A stretch of DNA of 64,000 nt, from assembly GCF_000283655.1 (NCBI RefSeq), contig NC_016622.1, positions 2,120,501-2,184,500 of the forward strand, in the 5' to 3' direction. Of the stretch, positions 1-9,536 are shown piece by piece. The translations under genes were made by a program, and so were the position numbers. Under the pieces are notes generated by a model. The model ran no database searches. It was not told the origin of the DNA and saw nothing but the letters and a program-made list of their open reading frames with translations. Numbering within the stretch: the first letter of the stretch is position 1; each line of letters opens with the position of its first letter. Origin of the DNA: Azospirillum lipoferum 4B. Its GTDB lineage: Bacteria > Pseudomonadota > Alphaproteobacteria > Azospirillales > Azospirillaceae.

Positions 1-239
1 GGGCAGCCGCCGGTCTCCACACCCATGATCCGTTCCGGCTTCAGCGCGCCGGAGCGGGTGAGGAATTCCGCATCCTCCTTGGTGTAGATGTCGTTGGTGA
101 TCGCCGCGACCTCCCAATCGTCGCGCATGCGCTTGCACAGCGCGTCGGTCAGCGCGGTCTTGCCGGAGCCGACGGGGCCGCCGATGCCGACGCGAAGCGG
201 ACCGGCGTGGCTCTTTTCGATAGCGGGGAGAGCGCTCAT
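1..239 (-). CDS. ureG: UreG urease accessory GTPase (partial, 3' end outside window)
   Basis: UreG is the SIMIBI-class GTPase that, with UreD, UreF and UreE, inserts nickel into the urease active site. Only the first 79 codons are inside the window. They contain the P-loop GPVGSGKT near residues 21-28 and the family-typical ITNDIYT and GVETGGCP segments. The ATG lies at 239 and overlaps the ureF stop in an ATGA arrangement, so the two are probably translationally coupled. It is the last visible gene of the minus-strand urease operon. The identification is secure; the C-terminal part cannot be judged. Confidence 0.95.
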   Translation of the reverse strand, partial: MSALPAIEKSHAGPLRVGIGGPVGSGKTALTDALCKRMRDDWEVAAITNDIYTKEDAEFLTRSGALKPERIMGVETGGC

Positions 240-982
240 GAGCGGAACAGCCTCGTATATTGGGTTTCGTGGATCATCGAGGTCCAGTCGACGGCCATTG
301 CCCGGCCGCCGAGATCGTCGAGCGGGGCTGCCAATGCCGCCTCCGCCGCCTTGTGGGTGATGGGGTCGAGTGCGGCCAGCGCCCGCTGCCCGTCGGTCTG
401 GCCCAGCGGCACCAGCCGGACGCCGGCCGACACCAGATTGGCGGCGAAGGCGTGGAGGTAGGCGGTAAGCGCCGGCCCCTCCGCCACGCCGACCAACGCC
501 GACACCAGCGCCACCGCCACCGCATAGGCGACCGGTCGGCCGGTGGCGGCGATCACCGCATCCCAGCGCGGCAGGTCTTCGAGCGGCCATGCGGCGCGGA
601 TCGCCAACAGGAAAGCCTGCCCCTGCGCCCGCGATTCGAGCGCGGTTTCGGAGGAGGCGCGCAGGATGTCGGCGCGCTCCACCGCCCAGGCGAAGGCGGC
701 CTCGTCCCCCGACCGCACGGCGCGATGGGCGGCGGCGAACAGCATGCCGTCGGTCCGCCCGGCGCCATGGCGCAGGATGCCGTCGAGCCAGACGATCAGC
801 GTGGCGCGGTCGCGCACCAGCCCCTGCTCCACCGCCGCCTCGATTCCATGGCTGTAGGAGAAGCCGCCGACCGGGAAGCTCGGCGACAGCCACGCCAGCA
901 GGCGCGTCAGGGCGTGGGTGGAGACGCCGCCCTCCACCTCAGTGCGAATGCCCATGCCCGCCGCCATGCGAATGTCCGCCAT
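236..982 (-). CDS. ureF: UreF urease accessory protein
   Basis: UreF is a mostly helical protein that bridges apo-urease/UreD and the GTPase UreG and checks the fidelity of nickel and CO2 delivery. The 248-residue product has the characteristic N-terminal [16 protein letters not shown] motif (around residues 32-47) and the usual UreF length of about 230-250. The first ATG at 982 has GGAAGG eight bases upstream; two further in-frame ATGs follow within nine codons, so the exact start is uncertain. The start lies inside ureE (about 44 bases of overlap) and the stop overlaps the ureG start, indicating tight coupling ureE-ureF-ureG. Confidence 0.93.
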   Translation of the reverse strand: MADIRMAAGMGIRTEVEGGVSTHALTRLLAWLSPSFPVGGFSYSHGIEAAVEQGLVRDRATLIVWLDGILRHGAGRTDGMLFAAAHRAVRSGDEAAFAWAVERADILRASSETALESRAQGQAFLLAIRAAWPLEDLPRWDAVIAATGRPVAYAVAVALVSALVGVAEGPALTAYLHAFAANLVSAGVRLVPLGQTDGQRALAALDPITHKAAEAALAAPLDDLGGRAMAVDWTSMIHETQYTRLFRS

Positions 983-1421
983 AGGCGCCGCCTTCCGGCA
1001 TGAAGGGCGCGGTCACGTCACGCACCTCGGCGCCCAGCCCGCGCAGCATATCCTCGATCACATGGTCGCGGCGCAGGCGGATGGTGTCGCCGACGATCTG
1101 CACCGGCAGGTGACGGTTGCCGAGATGCCAGGCCACCCGCGCGAAGGCCTCCACCGGGCCGGGCACGCGGACCTCCATCAGTTCCTCAGGCGCGGCGACC
1201 ACGCGCAGGAAGCTGCCGTCCCCCAGTTCCAGCCCGTCGCCGTCGTCCAGCGCCACCGCCCGCGGCAGGTCGAGCAGAAAGGCGCCGCCGGCATCGTCGG
1301 TCATCGCCATGCGGCGGCGGAAGCGGTCGTCGAAGGCGAGCGTCACGGTGCCGGCCGCCTGCTCGGCGGGCCAATGGCCGCGGGCATGGACTCGGGTGGC
1401 GCGGCGGGTGGGGTCGGTCAT
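939..1421 (-). CDS. ureE: UreE nickel metallochaperone
   Basis: UreE binds and delivers Ni(II) to the urease activation complex. The 160-residue product has the UreE peptide-binding and metal-binding domains and ends in a histidine-rich tail ([11 protein letters not shown]), the classical extra Ni-binding tail of many UreE proteins. Its ATG at 1421 overlaps the murI stop (ATGA), so its translation is probably coupled to glutamate racemase, an unusual partner. The 3' end overlaps ureF. Product confidence is high from the tail, size and operon position. Confidence 0.92.
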   Translation of the reverse strand: MTDPTRRATRVHARGHWPAEQAAGTVTLAFDDRFRRRMAMTDDAGGAFLLDLPRAVALDDGDGLELGDGSFLRVVAAPEELMEVRVPGPVEAFARVAWHLGNRHLPVQIVGDTIRLRRDHVIEDMLRGLGAEVRDVTAPFMPEGGAYGGHSHGGGHGHSH

Positions 1422-2263
1422 CAGCTAAGCCGTTCGAAGGGGGTCGGGTGGCCGAAGAAGCGGCTGGCCAGCTCGCTGACCAGCGCCGCGTCCCCGGTGG
1501 TGAAGAAGCGCAGGCCCCGTTCGGCTGGGTTAGGGCGGTATTCGGGGTGGCGGTCGAGATACTGCTCCAGCGAGCGGGCGGTCAGCGTCGGCTGGCACAG
1601 CACCTCCACACCCGGCGGCAGCGCGCGGGCGAACAGGTGGCGGACCAGCGGGTAATGGGTGCAGCCCAGCACCACCGTGTCCAGCGGCTGGCTGCCCATC
1701 TTGTCCAGCAGCACCCCGACATAGCCGGCGACCGCCGGTTCGATCTCCGCATCCGACGCCCCGCGCTCGATCAGCGGCACGAGGTCGGGACAGGCCTGCT
1801 GCACGACGCGGATGGAGGGGGCGCGCTTGCCGATCTCGCGCGGGAAGGAGCCGGAATTGACGGTGGCCGCGGTGGCGAAGATGCCGACGCTGCGTGGTTC
1901 GGCCAGATGGTCCGGCGGCACGGTGTCGATCATCCAGGGCACGCGGGTGATCGCCTCCACCATCGGCACCAGCACGCCCAGCACATTGCGGCCGGGATGG
2001 GCCGACGGCAGCCATTCCTGCTGCAATCGGCGCAGCGCGACGGCCGCGGCGGTGTTGCAAGCGATGACGACCAGCCGGCAACCCTGGGCGAACAGCCGGT
2101 CCATCCCGGCGATGGTCAGCCGGTAGATGTCGTCCTCGCTGCGCGGGCCGTAGGGAGCGGCGGCATGGTCGCCGAGATAGACGAAGGGCCGGTCGGGGGC
2201 GGCGTCCACCAGGGCTCGCAGCACCGTCAATCCGCCATGTCCTGAGTCGAATACACCGATCAC
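1421..2263 (-). CDS. murI: Glutamate racemase embedded in the urease operon
   Basis: MurI interconverts L- and D-glutamate and supplies D-Glu for peptidoglycan. The 280-residue product shows the two catalytic cysteine motifs of the Asp/Glu racemase family, IACNTA (about residue 70) and LGCTHYP (about residue 190), and an N-terminal FDSGHGG loop (usually DSGVGG). The first codon appears to be GTG at 2263. It sits between ureC and ureE on the same strand, separated from ureC by about 140 bases holding a palindromic repeat, and overlaps ureE by four bases. No biochemical link with urease is evident, so its placement may be accidental or may reflect nitrogen-responsive co-expression. Confidence 0.9.
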   Translation of the reverse strand: MIGVFDSGHGGLTVLRALVDAAPDRPFVYLGDHAAAPYGPRSEDDIYRLTIAGMDRLFAQGCRLVVIACNTAAAVALRRLQQEWLPSAHPGRNVLGVLVPMVEAITRVPWMIDTVPPDHLAEPRSVGIFATAATVNSGSFPREIGKRAPSIRVVQQACPDLVPLIERGASDAEIEPAVAGYVGVLLDKMGSQPLDTVVLGCTHYPLVRHLFARALPPGVEVLCQPTLTARSLEQYLDRHPEYRPNPAERGLRFFTTGDAALVSELASRFFGHPTPFERLS

Positions 2264-2282
2264 CGACGAAACCTTGCTTGAA

Positions 2283-2395
2283 TCCCCTTCTCCCCCCTAG
2301 GGAGAAGGTCGGGATGAGGGGGTTCGGCGCAGCCGAAGACCGCCCACGCCACGTGCCCCCACCCTAACCCTCTCCCCGGGCGGGAGAGGGGATTA
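2283..2395. repeat. GC-rich palindromic intergenic repeat (copy 1)
   Basis: Non-coding block made of CCCTTCTCCC/GGGAGAAGG-type inverted arms, a central part with GCGCAGCCGAAGACC, and a second pair of CCCTAACCCTCTCCC and GGGAGAGGGG arms. It has the same composition as six other blocks in the window. It lies between ureC and murI, inside an apparent operon, where it could form a strong hairpin in the mRNA and act as an attenuator, processing site or stability element. Confidence 0.7.
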
Positions 2396-2406
2396 AATAA
2401 AGCGCC

Positions 2407-4116
<1,710 letters not shown>

Positions 4117-4143
4117 AATCCTTCGCCCTTCCCTGTCGGCCCG

Positions 4144-4449
4144 TCAGAGGGCGCCGTTGACCTTGCGGTTGAAGCCGATCACCACCCGGTCGCCGCCATA
4201 GGCGACCAGCTTCACATGGCGGGTCTGGCCGGGCTCGAAGCGCACCGCCGTCCCGGCGGGAATGTCGAGCCGGAAGCCCCGCGCCTTTTCACGGTCGAAG
4301 GTCAGCGCGCTGTTGGTTTCGTAGAAGTGGAAGTGCGAGCCGACCTGGATCGGCCGGTCGCCGGCATTGGCGACGTCGAGTTCGACGGTGGCGCGGCCGT
4401 CGTTCAGCACGATCTCGCCGGCCGCCGGGAAGATTTCACCGGGTTTCAT
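4144..4449 (-). CDS. ureB: Urease subunit beta
   Basis: Structural beta subunit of the three-subunit bacterial urease. The 101-residue product begins [13 protein letters not shown] and contains the conserved [12 protein letters not shown] segment and [10 protein letters not shown], all typical of UreB. Separate ureA and ureB genes, as here, are the usual bacterial arrangement (fused in Helicobacter). It lies 13 bases after ureA and 27 bases before ureC. Confidence 0.97.
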   Translation of the reverse strand: MKPGEIFPAAGEIVLNDGRATVELDVANAGDRPIQVGSHFHFYETNSALTFDREKARGFRLDIPAGTAVRFEPGQTRHVKLVAYGGDRVVIGFNRKVNGAL

Positions 4450-4462
4450 CGGGCAGTCCCCC

Positions 4463-4765
<303 letters not shown>

Positions 4766-4826
4766 CGGGGGATTGCCCTTTCGCCGCCCTGTTCATTGCC
4801 GGATCGTTGCCGGCCGGTTGGTGGCG

Positions 4827-4854
4827 ATTATGCCACGATGATGCGGTGCGCCAA
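4827..4854 (-). promoter_or_regulatory. Candidate sigma-70 promoter for ureABC
   Basis: On the minus strand a TTGGCG (4854-4849) is separated by 16 bases from CATAAT (4832-4827), a good match to the vegetative consensus, about 60 bases before the ureA start. The ureD-ureA gap of 146 bases is the largest within the operon apart from the repeat-containing gap, consistent with an internal promoter. No sigma-54 motif was seen. Assignment is by inspection only. Confidence 0.45.
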
Positions 4855-4911
4855 GTGCGTCGTATGACGTAGGGGGTTGAAAGTGCTGGCGGGAAGGCTT
4901 CGACGCGACCG

Positions 4912-5850
4912 TCAAACCTCCCACAGCCGTGGCAGGCGCGTCGGCAGCCCGGCAGCCTCACTACGCAAACCCGACCACAGCGCCGCATAGGCGCGGCGCA
5001 CCGCGCGGGCGTCGCCGCCGAGGATGCGGACGACCAGCAGACCGTCCAGCGCGGTGGCGCCAATGCGCACGCCCTCAAGCGGCTCGGTCAGCGCACGGAT
5101 CGCGTCGAGGTGGCGGGCGGCGTCGGGGGCGGCGTGCAGCAGGGTGGCGCAGGCGGCGGCTCCCCCGAAGCCGGCGGGGTGGGCCAGCGCCTCGGCGATG
5201 TCGTCGTCCAGATGCAGGGCGTCGGCCCAGATCAGGCGGCCGTCCCGGGCGACCTCCCAGGCATCGCGGATCAGGCCGCGGGTCACCGTCTCGCCGAAGG
5301 CGGCGCGGCCGAAGACCAGCATCTCGCCGGCGATGGCGCGCCCATTGCCCGACAGGTCGATCCGGGTCAGGCGGCGCAGGCGGGAGCCTTCGAAAACGAT
5401 GGCTTCCTGCGGCATCCACTCCAGCCACGCGCCGTCCTCCACCGACAACACAGTGTCGATGCGGCAGTCGGCCCCGGTGGAGCGATAGACCTTCTCGGCC
5501 GCCTGGGTGGTGACCAGGGCCTTCGCCCCCGGCCCGACCGCGAGGGCGATGTCCATGCGGTCGCCGCCGACCATCCCGCCGGAGGTGGTGGCGAGCACCG
5601 CGATGGGAAGATCGCCGCGACGCGGCGTCGGCATCAGCACCCGCAGCGGGTCGTGGTGGTAGAGCGTCGCCAGTCGCGTTTCGCCGTGCCGATGTTCGAA
5701 CCGGACGGTGGCGGCGCCATGGACGGCGACCTTCTTTTCCTCGCGACCTGCGTCTTCCGGCCTGTCGGCCACCGCCACCTGAACCAAGCGCCCGCTCCCA
5801 CCCTGGATGTTGCGGGCGCCAGTCTGCCGGAAGCGGAGCCGTTCAGGCAA
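4912..5850 (-). CDS. ureD: UreD (UreH) urease accessory protein
   Basis: UreD is the scaffold that binds apo-urease and recruits UreF and UreG for nickel insertion. The product has the hallmark TTSGGMVGGDRMDI and TTQAAEKVYRS segments and the QEAIVFEGSRLRR region of the family. The longest frame gives 312 residues from a TTG at 5850; the conserved part starts only at about residue 43 (AVHGAATV), so the true start may be up to about 120 bases downstream. It follows the LuxR-type regulator by 23 bases at most on the same strand, suggesting possible co-transcription. Confidence 0.93.
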   Translation of the reverse strand: MPERLRFRQTGARNIQGGSGRLVQVAVADRPEDAGREEKKVAVHGAATVRFEHRHGETRLATLYHHDPLRVLMPTPRRGDLPIAVLATTSGGMVGGDRMDIALAVGPGAKALVTTQAAEKVYRSTGADCRIDTVLSVEDGAWLEWMPQEAIVFEGSRLRRLTRIDLSGNGRAIAGEMLVFGRAAFGETVTRGLIRDAWEVARDGRLIWADALHLDDDIAEALAHPAGFGGAAACATLLHAAPDAARHLDAIRALTEPLEGVRIGATALDGLLVVRILGGDARAVRRAYAALWSGLRSEAAGLPTRLPRLWEV

Positions 5851-5873
5851 TGCGGACGGACACCCCGCCCCGC

Positions 5874-6593
5874 TCAGCCCTCGCCGTTGAAGCAGCCGTT
5901 GCGGGCGGCGACCACCGCGACCTGGGTGCGGTTGCGCACGCCCAGCTTCTGCATGATGGCGCGGACATGCACCTTCACCGTGCCTTCCAGCACGCCAAGG
6001 CCGCGGGCGATCTCCTTGTTGGAATGGCCGGCCAGCAGCAGTTCGAACACGTCGCGCTGGCGGTCGGTCAGCCGGTCCAGGATGTCGTCGTTGCCGCGCG
6101 GCCCCTCGCTCAGCGCCCCGTTCAGCACGGCGCGCGGCAGCGGCAGGAAGACGTCGCCGCTGAGCGCCAGCGAGATGGCATGCTCCAGCACTTCCGGCGG
6201 GCTGGTCTTCAGCACATAGCCGCGGGCGCCCATGCGGACGCTGTCGACGATGTCCGCCACCTCGTCGGAGTTGGTGAGGATCAGCACAGGCACCTCGCCC
6301 AGCGCTTCCTTCAGGCGGCGCAGCCCGTCGATGGCGCCGCCGCCGGCATCCGCATCGTCACCGCGCGGCGGGCCGGGATCGTACAGGACCAAGGCCAGTT
6401 CGGGAGTCTTGCGGCCGACGTCCAGCGCTTCATCCAACGACCCGGCCTCCAGCACGCGCGTTCCGGGGCAGATTTCGCCGATGGACAGGGCGAAGCCGTG
6501 GCGAACCATCGGCTGCTCGTCGACCACCAGAAAAATCCGCGTCGGATTGCCCGCGCTGCGCGAACTGCCGCGCGCTTGAAGCTCGAACTCCAT
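5874..6593 (-). CDS. LuxR/NarL-type response regulator upstream of the urease operon
   Basis: A 239-residue two-domain response regulator. The N-terminal receiver (about residues 18-140) has an Asp in the expected beta3 loop (VLYDPGPP) and a Lys in VLKTSPPE. The C-terminal LuxR HTH (about 165-230) has LTDRQRDVFELLLAGHSNKEIA and a GTVKVHV recognition segment. Its sensor kinase is not in the window. It is divergent from a second LuxR-type regulator at 6998 and lies directly upstream of ureD, so it may share a transcript with the urease genes; whether it regulates urease is inference only. Confidence 0.88.
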   Translation of the reverse strand: MEFELQARGSSRSAGNPTRIFLVVDEQPMVRHGFALSIGEICPGTRVLEAGSLDEALDVGRKTPELALVLYDPGPPRGDDADAGGGAIDGLRRLKEALGEVPVLILTNSDEVADIVDSVRMGARGYVLKTSPPEVLEHAISLALSGDVFLPLPRAVLNGALSEGPRGNDDILDRLTDRQRDVFELLLAGHSNKEIARGLGVLEGTVKVHVRAIMQKLGVRNRTQVAVVAARNGCFNGEG

Positions 6594-6997
6594 CGTGTCC
6601 CCTTATGCTCAGCGGACCGCTTTTCAGAAGGGCCAAGAACACCCAAAAGGCCCCATCGGGAAAGCGGTTCATTCGCGCCGCTCTATGGCGCGGCTACCTC
6701 TCAATATCGAATGAACGGATCTCCGTTCAATTTCTGGCTAAATCCGATCTATTGGCTGTGACTTTCCTGTTCTCATCTTGCGCCGTTGGTTAATGAACCG
6801 TATAAATCATCCCGGCACGAAGCGTAAAGCCCGCTGTTCCGAACAATATTGTTCTAATTTTTCATGTTCGGAGTCTGCCTGGACCGGATCAGTCGGCCCG
6901 GTCCTTGGCGCTGGTCTTCCGACCGGGGTCCAGGGGATGCAGATCAAAGGGGGGATCGCCGCCGCCCGGCAATGGGCGGCCCAGCGGAGGATGATCG
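6594..6997. promoter_or_regulatory. Divergent AT-rich regulatory region between two LuxR-type regulators
   Basis: About 400 bases without a convincing gene. Positions 6700-6870 are markedly AT-rich for this genome. Two palindromes stand out: 6712-6729, where TGAACGGA and TCCGTTCA flank a two-base centre, and the perfect 14-base palindrome GAACAATATTGTTC at 6841-6854. Both are plausible dimeric operator sites controlling one or both divergent regulators. No clear -35/-10 pair could be assigned. Confidence 0.5.
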
Positions 6998-7666
6998 ATG
7001 AAGACATGGACTGTGATGCTGGTCGACCATGACCGGCTTTTCTCGGCGGCCTTGGCGACGCTGATCGGCGGCGGCCCCTTCCGGGTCAGCGCCCACGCGG
7101 CCAGCGCCGACGACGCGCTCGACTTGATCGCCGACGGCGACCAGCCCGACCTGATCGTGCTGGCGCTGCAGGACGGCATGCCCGAGGAGATAGCCGGCAT
7201 CCGCCGCCTGCGCGAAGGCACGTCGGCGCGGATCGTCGTGCTGGCCGACACCATCGCCGACCGCAGCCTGTCGCAGTCGCTGAAGGCGGGCGCCGACGCC
7301 TATCTGAACAAGAGCATGTCGAGCGAGAGCCTGCTGCGCTCCCTGCGGCTGGTGATGCTGGGCGAGGTGGTCTATCCCACCCATGTCGCCGGGCTGCTGA
7401 TGGCCGCCGCCAACGAACGCCCGCAGCACACCCCGACGCCCATCGCCATGCCGCCCAGCGGCGACCTGTCGAAACGCGAGGTGCAGATCCTGCGCTGCCT
7501 TCTGGCCGGCCAGTCGAACAAGGCCATTGCGCGCAACCTGCACATCACGGAATCGACCGTGAAGATGCATTTCAAGAACGTGATGCGGAAGATCAACGCG
7601 CAGAACCGCACGCAGGCCGCGGTGTGGGCGATCCAGAACGGGTTGTCGCCGCTGGTGACGGCGTAG
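6998..7666 (+). CDS. LuxR/NarL-type response regulator with atypical receiver
   Basis: A 222-residue protein with a receiver-like N-terminus (residues 5-120) and a LuxR HTH (about 150-215: LSKREVQILRCLLAGQSNKAIA, then STVKMHFKNV). The acidic pocket (LVDHD) and the Lys loop (YLNKSMSS) are present, but at the beta3 position where PDLIVLD is expected the sequence reads PDLIVLALQDG, so the phospho-acceptor Asp appears replaced by Ala; D at the +3 position might substitute. It could be a phosphorylation-independent regulator. It is transcribed away from the regulator at 5874-6593 and has no sensor kinase next to it. Confidence 0.87.
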   Translation: MKTWTVMLVDHDRLFSAALATLIGGGPFRVSAHAASADDALDLIADGDQPDLIVLALQDGMPEEIAGIRRLREGTSARIVVLADTIADRSLSQSLKAGADAYLNKSMSSESLLRSLRLVMLGEVVYPTHVAGLLMAAANERPQHTPTPIAMPPSGDLSKREVQILRCLLAGQSNKAIARNLHITESTVKMHFKNVMRKINAQNRTQAAVWAIQNGLSPLVTA

Positions 7667-7682
7667 ATCCAACGCTCCGTAG

Positions 7683-7850
7683 GGGATGCCCCCTCCCTTC
7701 CCATGCTTTCGCATGGGTCCCTTCCCTCCCCCGCCCTCGGCCGGCCGAAGGCCGGTCCGATTGCGGGAGAGGGTGACGTTTGCGATTGCCGGACCAGTCC
7801 CCTCTCCCGCGAAGCGGGGGAGGGTTAGGGAGGGGGTAGAAGCGTCCCCT
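7683..7850. repeat. GC-rich palindromic intergenic repeat (copy 2)
   Basis: A 170-base non-coding block between two convergent genes. It contains CCCTTCCCATGC/GCATGGGTCCC arms shared with the copy at 53818-53970, then GGCCGAAGGCC, GCGGGAGAGGG and a final CCCCTCTCCCGC / GCGGGGGAGGGTTAGGG hairpin. Its position between convergent stops suggests a bidirectional terminator-like role. Confidence 0.7.
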
Positions 7851-8421
7851 ACTCCGCAGCGTTGCGATGGCCGGCGTGGCGGCCTTCGCAGAACTCCTCG
7901 ATCATCTTGCGGCAGAAGGCCGGAATGTCGTCGGGCTTGCGCGAGGTGACCAGCCCGTGGTCGGTCACAACCTGCTCGTCGACCCAGTTCGCCCCGGCAT
8001 TGCGCAGGTCCGTCTGCAGCGACGGCCAGCTGGTCATGCGCTTGCCGCGCACGCCGCCGGCATCGATCAGCGTCCAGGGGCCGTGGCAGATCGCGGCGAT
8101 GGGCCGGTCGGAATTGACGAAGCTCTTCACGAACTCGATCGCCTTGGGCTCCAGACGCAGGGAATCCGGGTTCATCACGCCGCCGGGCAAAAGCAGTGCG
8201 TCATAGCGGCCGGCATCGGCCTGGTCGAGCGTGACGTCCACATCGACCATGTCGCCGCGGTCATGGTGATTCCAGCCCTGGATCTGCCCGGCCTTGGGCG
8301 CGACCACATGCACGGTGGCGCCGGCGTCGCGCAGCGCCTTCACCGGTTCGGTCAGTTCCACCTGTTCGAAGCCGTCGGTGGCGAGGACGGCGACGGTCTT
8401 GCCGTCGAGTTTCTGAGCCAT
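7849..8421 (-). CDS. DJ-1/PfpI family protein (class I glutamine amidotransferase-like)
   Basis: A 190-residue member of the PfpI/YhbO branch of the DJ-1 superfamily, associated with protein or nucleotide deglycation and stress resistance. The nucleophile elbow AICHGPW holds the catalytic Cys-His, the oxyanion strand reads ALLLPGGVMNPD, and the C-terminus has GLVTSRKPDDIPAF typical of the family. The longest frame begins at 8460, but the ATG at 8421 is preceded by GGAG at good distance and gives the conserved start MAQKLDGKTVAVL. It is convergent with the regulator at 6998-7666. Confidence 0.9.
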   Translation of the reverse strand: MAQKLDGKTVAVLATDGFEQVELTEPVKALRDAGATVHVVAPKAGQIQGWNHHDRGDMVDVDVTLDQADAGRYDALLLPGGVMNPDSLRLEPKAIEFVKSFVNSDRPIAAICHGPWTLIDAGGVRGKRMTSWPSLQTDLRNAGANWVDEQVVTDHGLVTSRKPDDIPAFCRKMIEEFCEGRHAGHRNAAE

Positions 8422-8578
8422 GCAGGGATCTCCTTCGCTGTGCATGCCGTTGAAGGCCATTGCGTTGGCCTATGCCGCAGCAACCGGATTACCCCTGGAT
8501 GGTTCCCTGGGAACCGTTCCGCAATTCCTATGTTGATTGTGACATACGAGACACACATCAGCGATGGGAGCCCGATCC

Positions 8579-8935
8579 ATGAGGTTCCAGACCATGTTGG
8601 CCGGCCTTGCGCTGGCGATGACCTTTTCCTTCACCCATGCCGAGTCGGCGCTGGCCGCCGATCCGCGCAGCGGTGACGACCTCGTCGGCGTCGAGGTGAC
8701 CGGCCTGCTCGGCGAAGAGCTGGGCCAGATCGTTTCCGTTTCCCCTGCCGCCACCGGCAAGGACGACAGCGTCCTGGTCGAGGCCAGCGGCATGCTGGAC
8801 GTCGGCCACCGCTTCTTCACCGTCCACCGCTCGCAGCTGGCGCCGGGCGAGGACGTGGACACCGTCACCTACAGGAAGACCGCAGAGGACGTGATCCGCC
8901 GCCTGCACAGCGACACCCAGGTCGCGGAGCGTTGA
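8579..8935 (+). CDS. Secreted PRC-barrel-like protein
   Basis: A 118-residue protein with an N-terminal signal peptide (MRFQTMLAGLALAMTF, cleavage probably near ALAAD). The mature part, LVGVEVTGLLGEELGQIVSV followed by a DDSVLVEASG segment, resembles a PRC-barrel domain as found in small periplasmic alphaproteobacterial proteins. Start at 8579 is supported by GGGAG eight bases upstream; an earlier ATG at 8564 has no site. It is divergent from the DJ-1 gene and not in an obvious operon. The function is unknown; the barrel assignment is from sequence pattern only. Confidence 0.7.
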   Translation: MRFQTMLAGLALAMTFSFTHAESALAADPRSGDDLVGVEVTGLLGEELGQIVSVSPAATGKDDSVLVEASGMLDVGHRFFTVHRSQLAPGEDVDTVTYRKTAEDVIRRLHSDTQVAER

Positions 8936-8992
8936 ACAAAGTCGCGGAGCGCTGAACCGGCGCTCCGCCTGCCCGTCTCGCCGCCCGCCCGC

Positions 8993-9472
8993 TCAGGCGA
9001 TCCGGTCGAGGCCGGTTTCGTCGGGATGGCAGGGTTTGCAGCCGGTGGGCCAGGGTTCGCCCAGATCCTCCACCACCATGCGCCAGGACGGCCCGTCGAG
9101 CCGGACGCAGCCGCCGCCGGCGAAATGAAGGGCGACCCCACCCTCCACCGTCTCCATCGACAGCAGTTCCAGGAGTTGCCCGCGATCCTTCAGGTCGAAT
9201 CCGCGCAGCTTGGCCCCGGTCACCCCCTCCACCCGCACGCCGCAATGGACCCGCTCATAGGGAGCAAGATCGTCGTCGTCGGCGGTGGGACCGGGCCGGG
9301 GCCGGTCGGCCGACTCCCAGCGGAAGCGGTTGACGACCATGACGAACCGCTTCTCGTCGGGCTGGAAGCACATGTCGCCGACCGGCAGGATGGCGTCCTG
9401 CAGGCAGGCGGAGACGACCTTCAGGTCCTCCTCATCCTCGGCACGCAGGCGGATCGGGGTGATGGCCGTCAT
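8993..9472 (-). CDS. DUF2948 family protein
   Basis: A 159-residue cytoplasmic protein with the start MTAITPIRLRAEDEEDLKVV and the PVGDMCFQPDEKRFVMVVNRFRW segment characteristic of the alphaproteobacterial DUF2948 family, whose genes commonly lie next to murA, as here. The function is unknown. The longest reading frame reaches 9607, but that extension is arginine-rich antisense material overlapping murA; the ATG at 9472 gives the family-consistent start. It is 64 bases downstream of murA on the same strand, so co-transcription is likely. Confidence 0.85.
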   Translation of the reverse strand: MTAITPIRLRAEDEEDLKVVSACLQDAILPVGDMCFQPDEKRFVMVVNRFRWESADRPRPGPTADDDDLAPYERVHCGVRVEGVTGAKLRGFDLKDRGQLLELLSMETVEGGVALHFAGGGCVRLDGPSWRMVVEDLGEPWPTGCKPCHPDETGLDRIA

Positions 9473-9536
9473 AATCAGGGGCACCTCTCGGGAAAGGCCA
9501 ACCTCAATGGGAAGGCGGGAGGGGCGCCCCCGCCGT

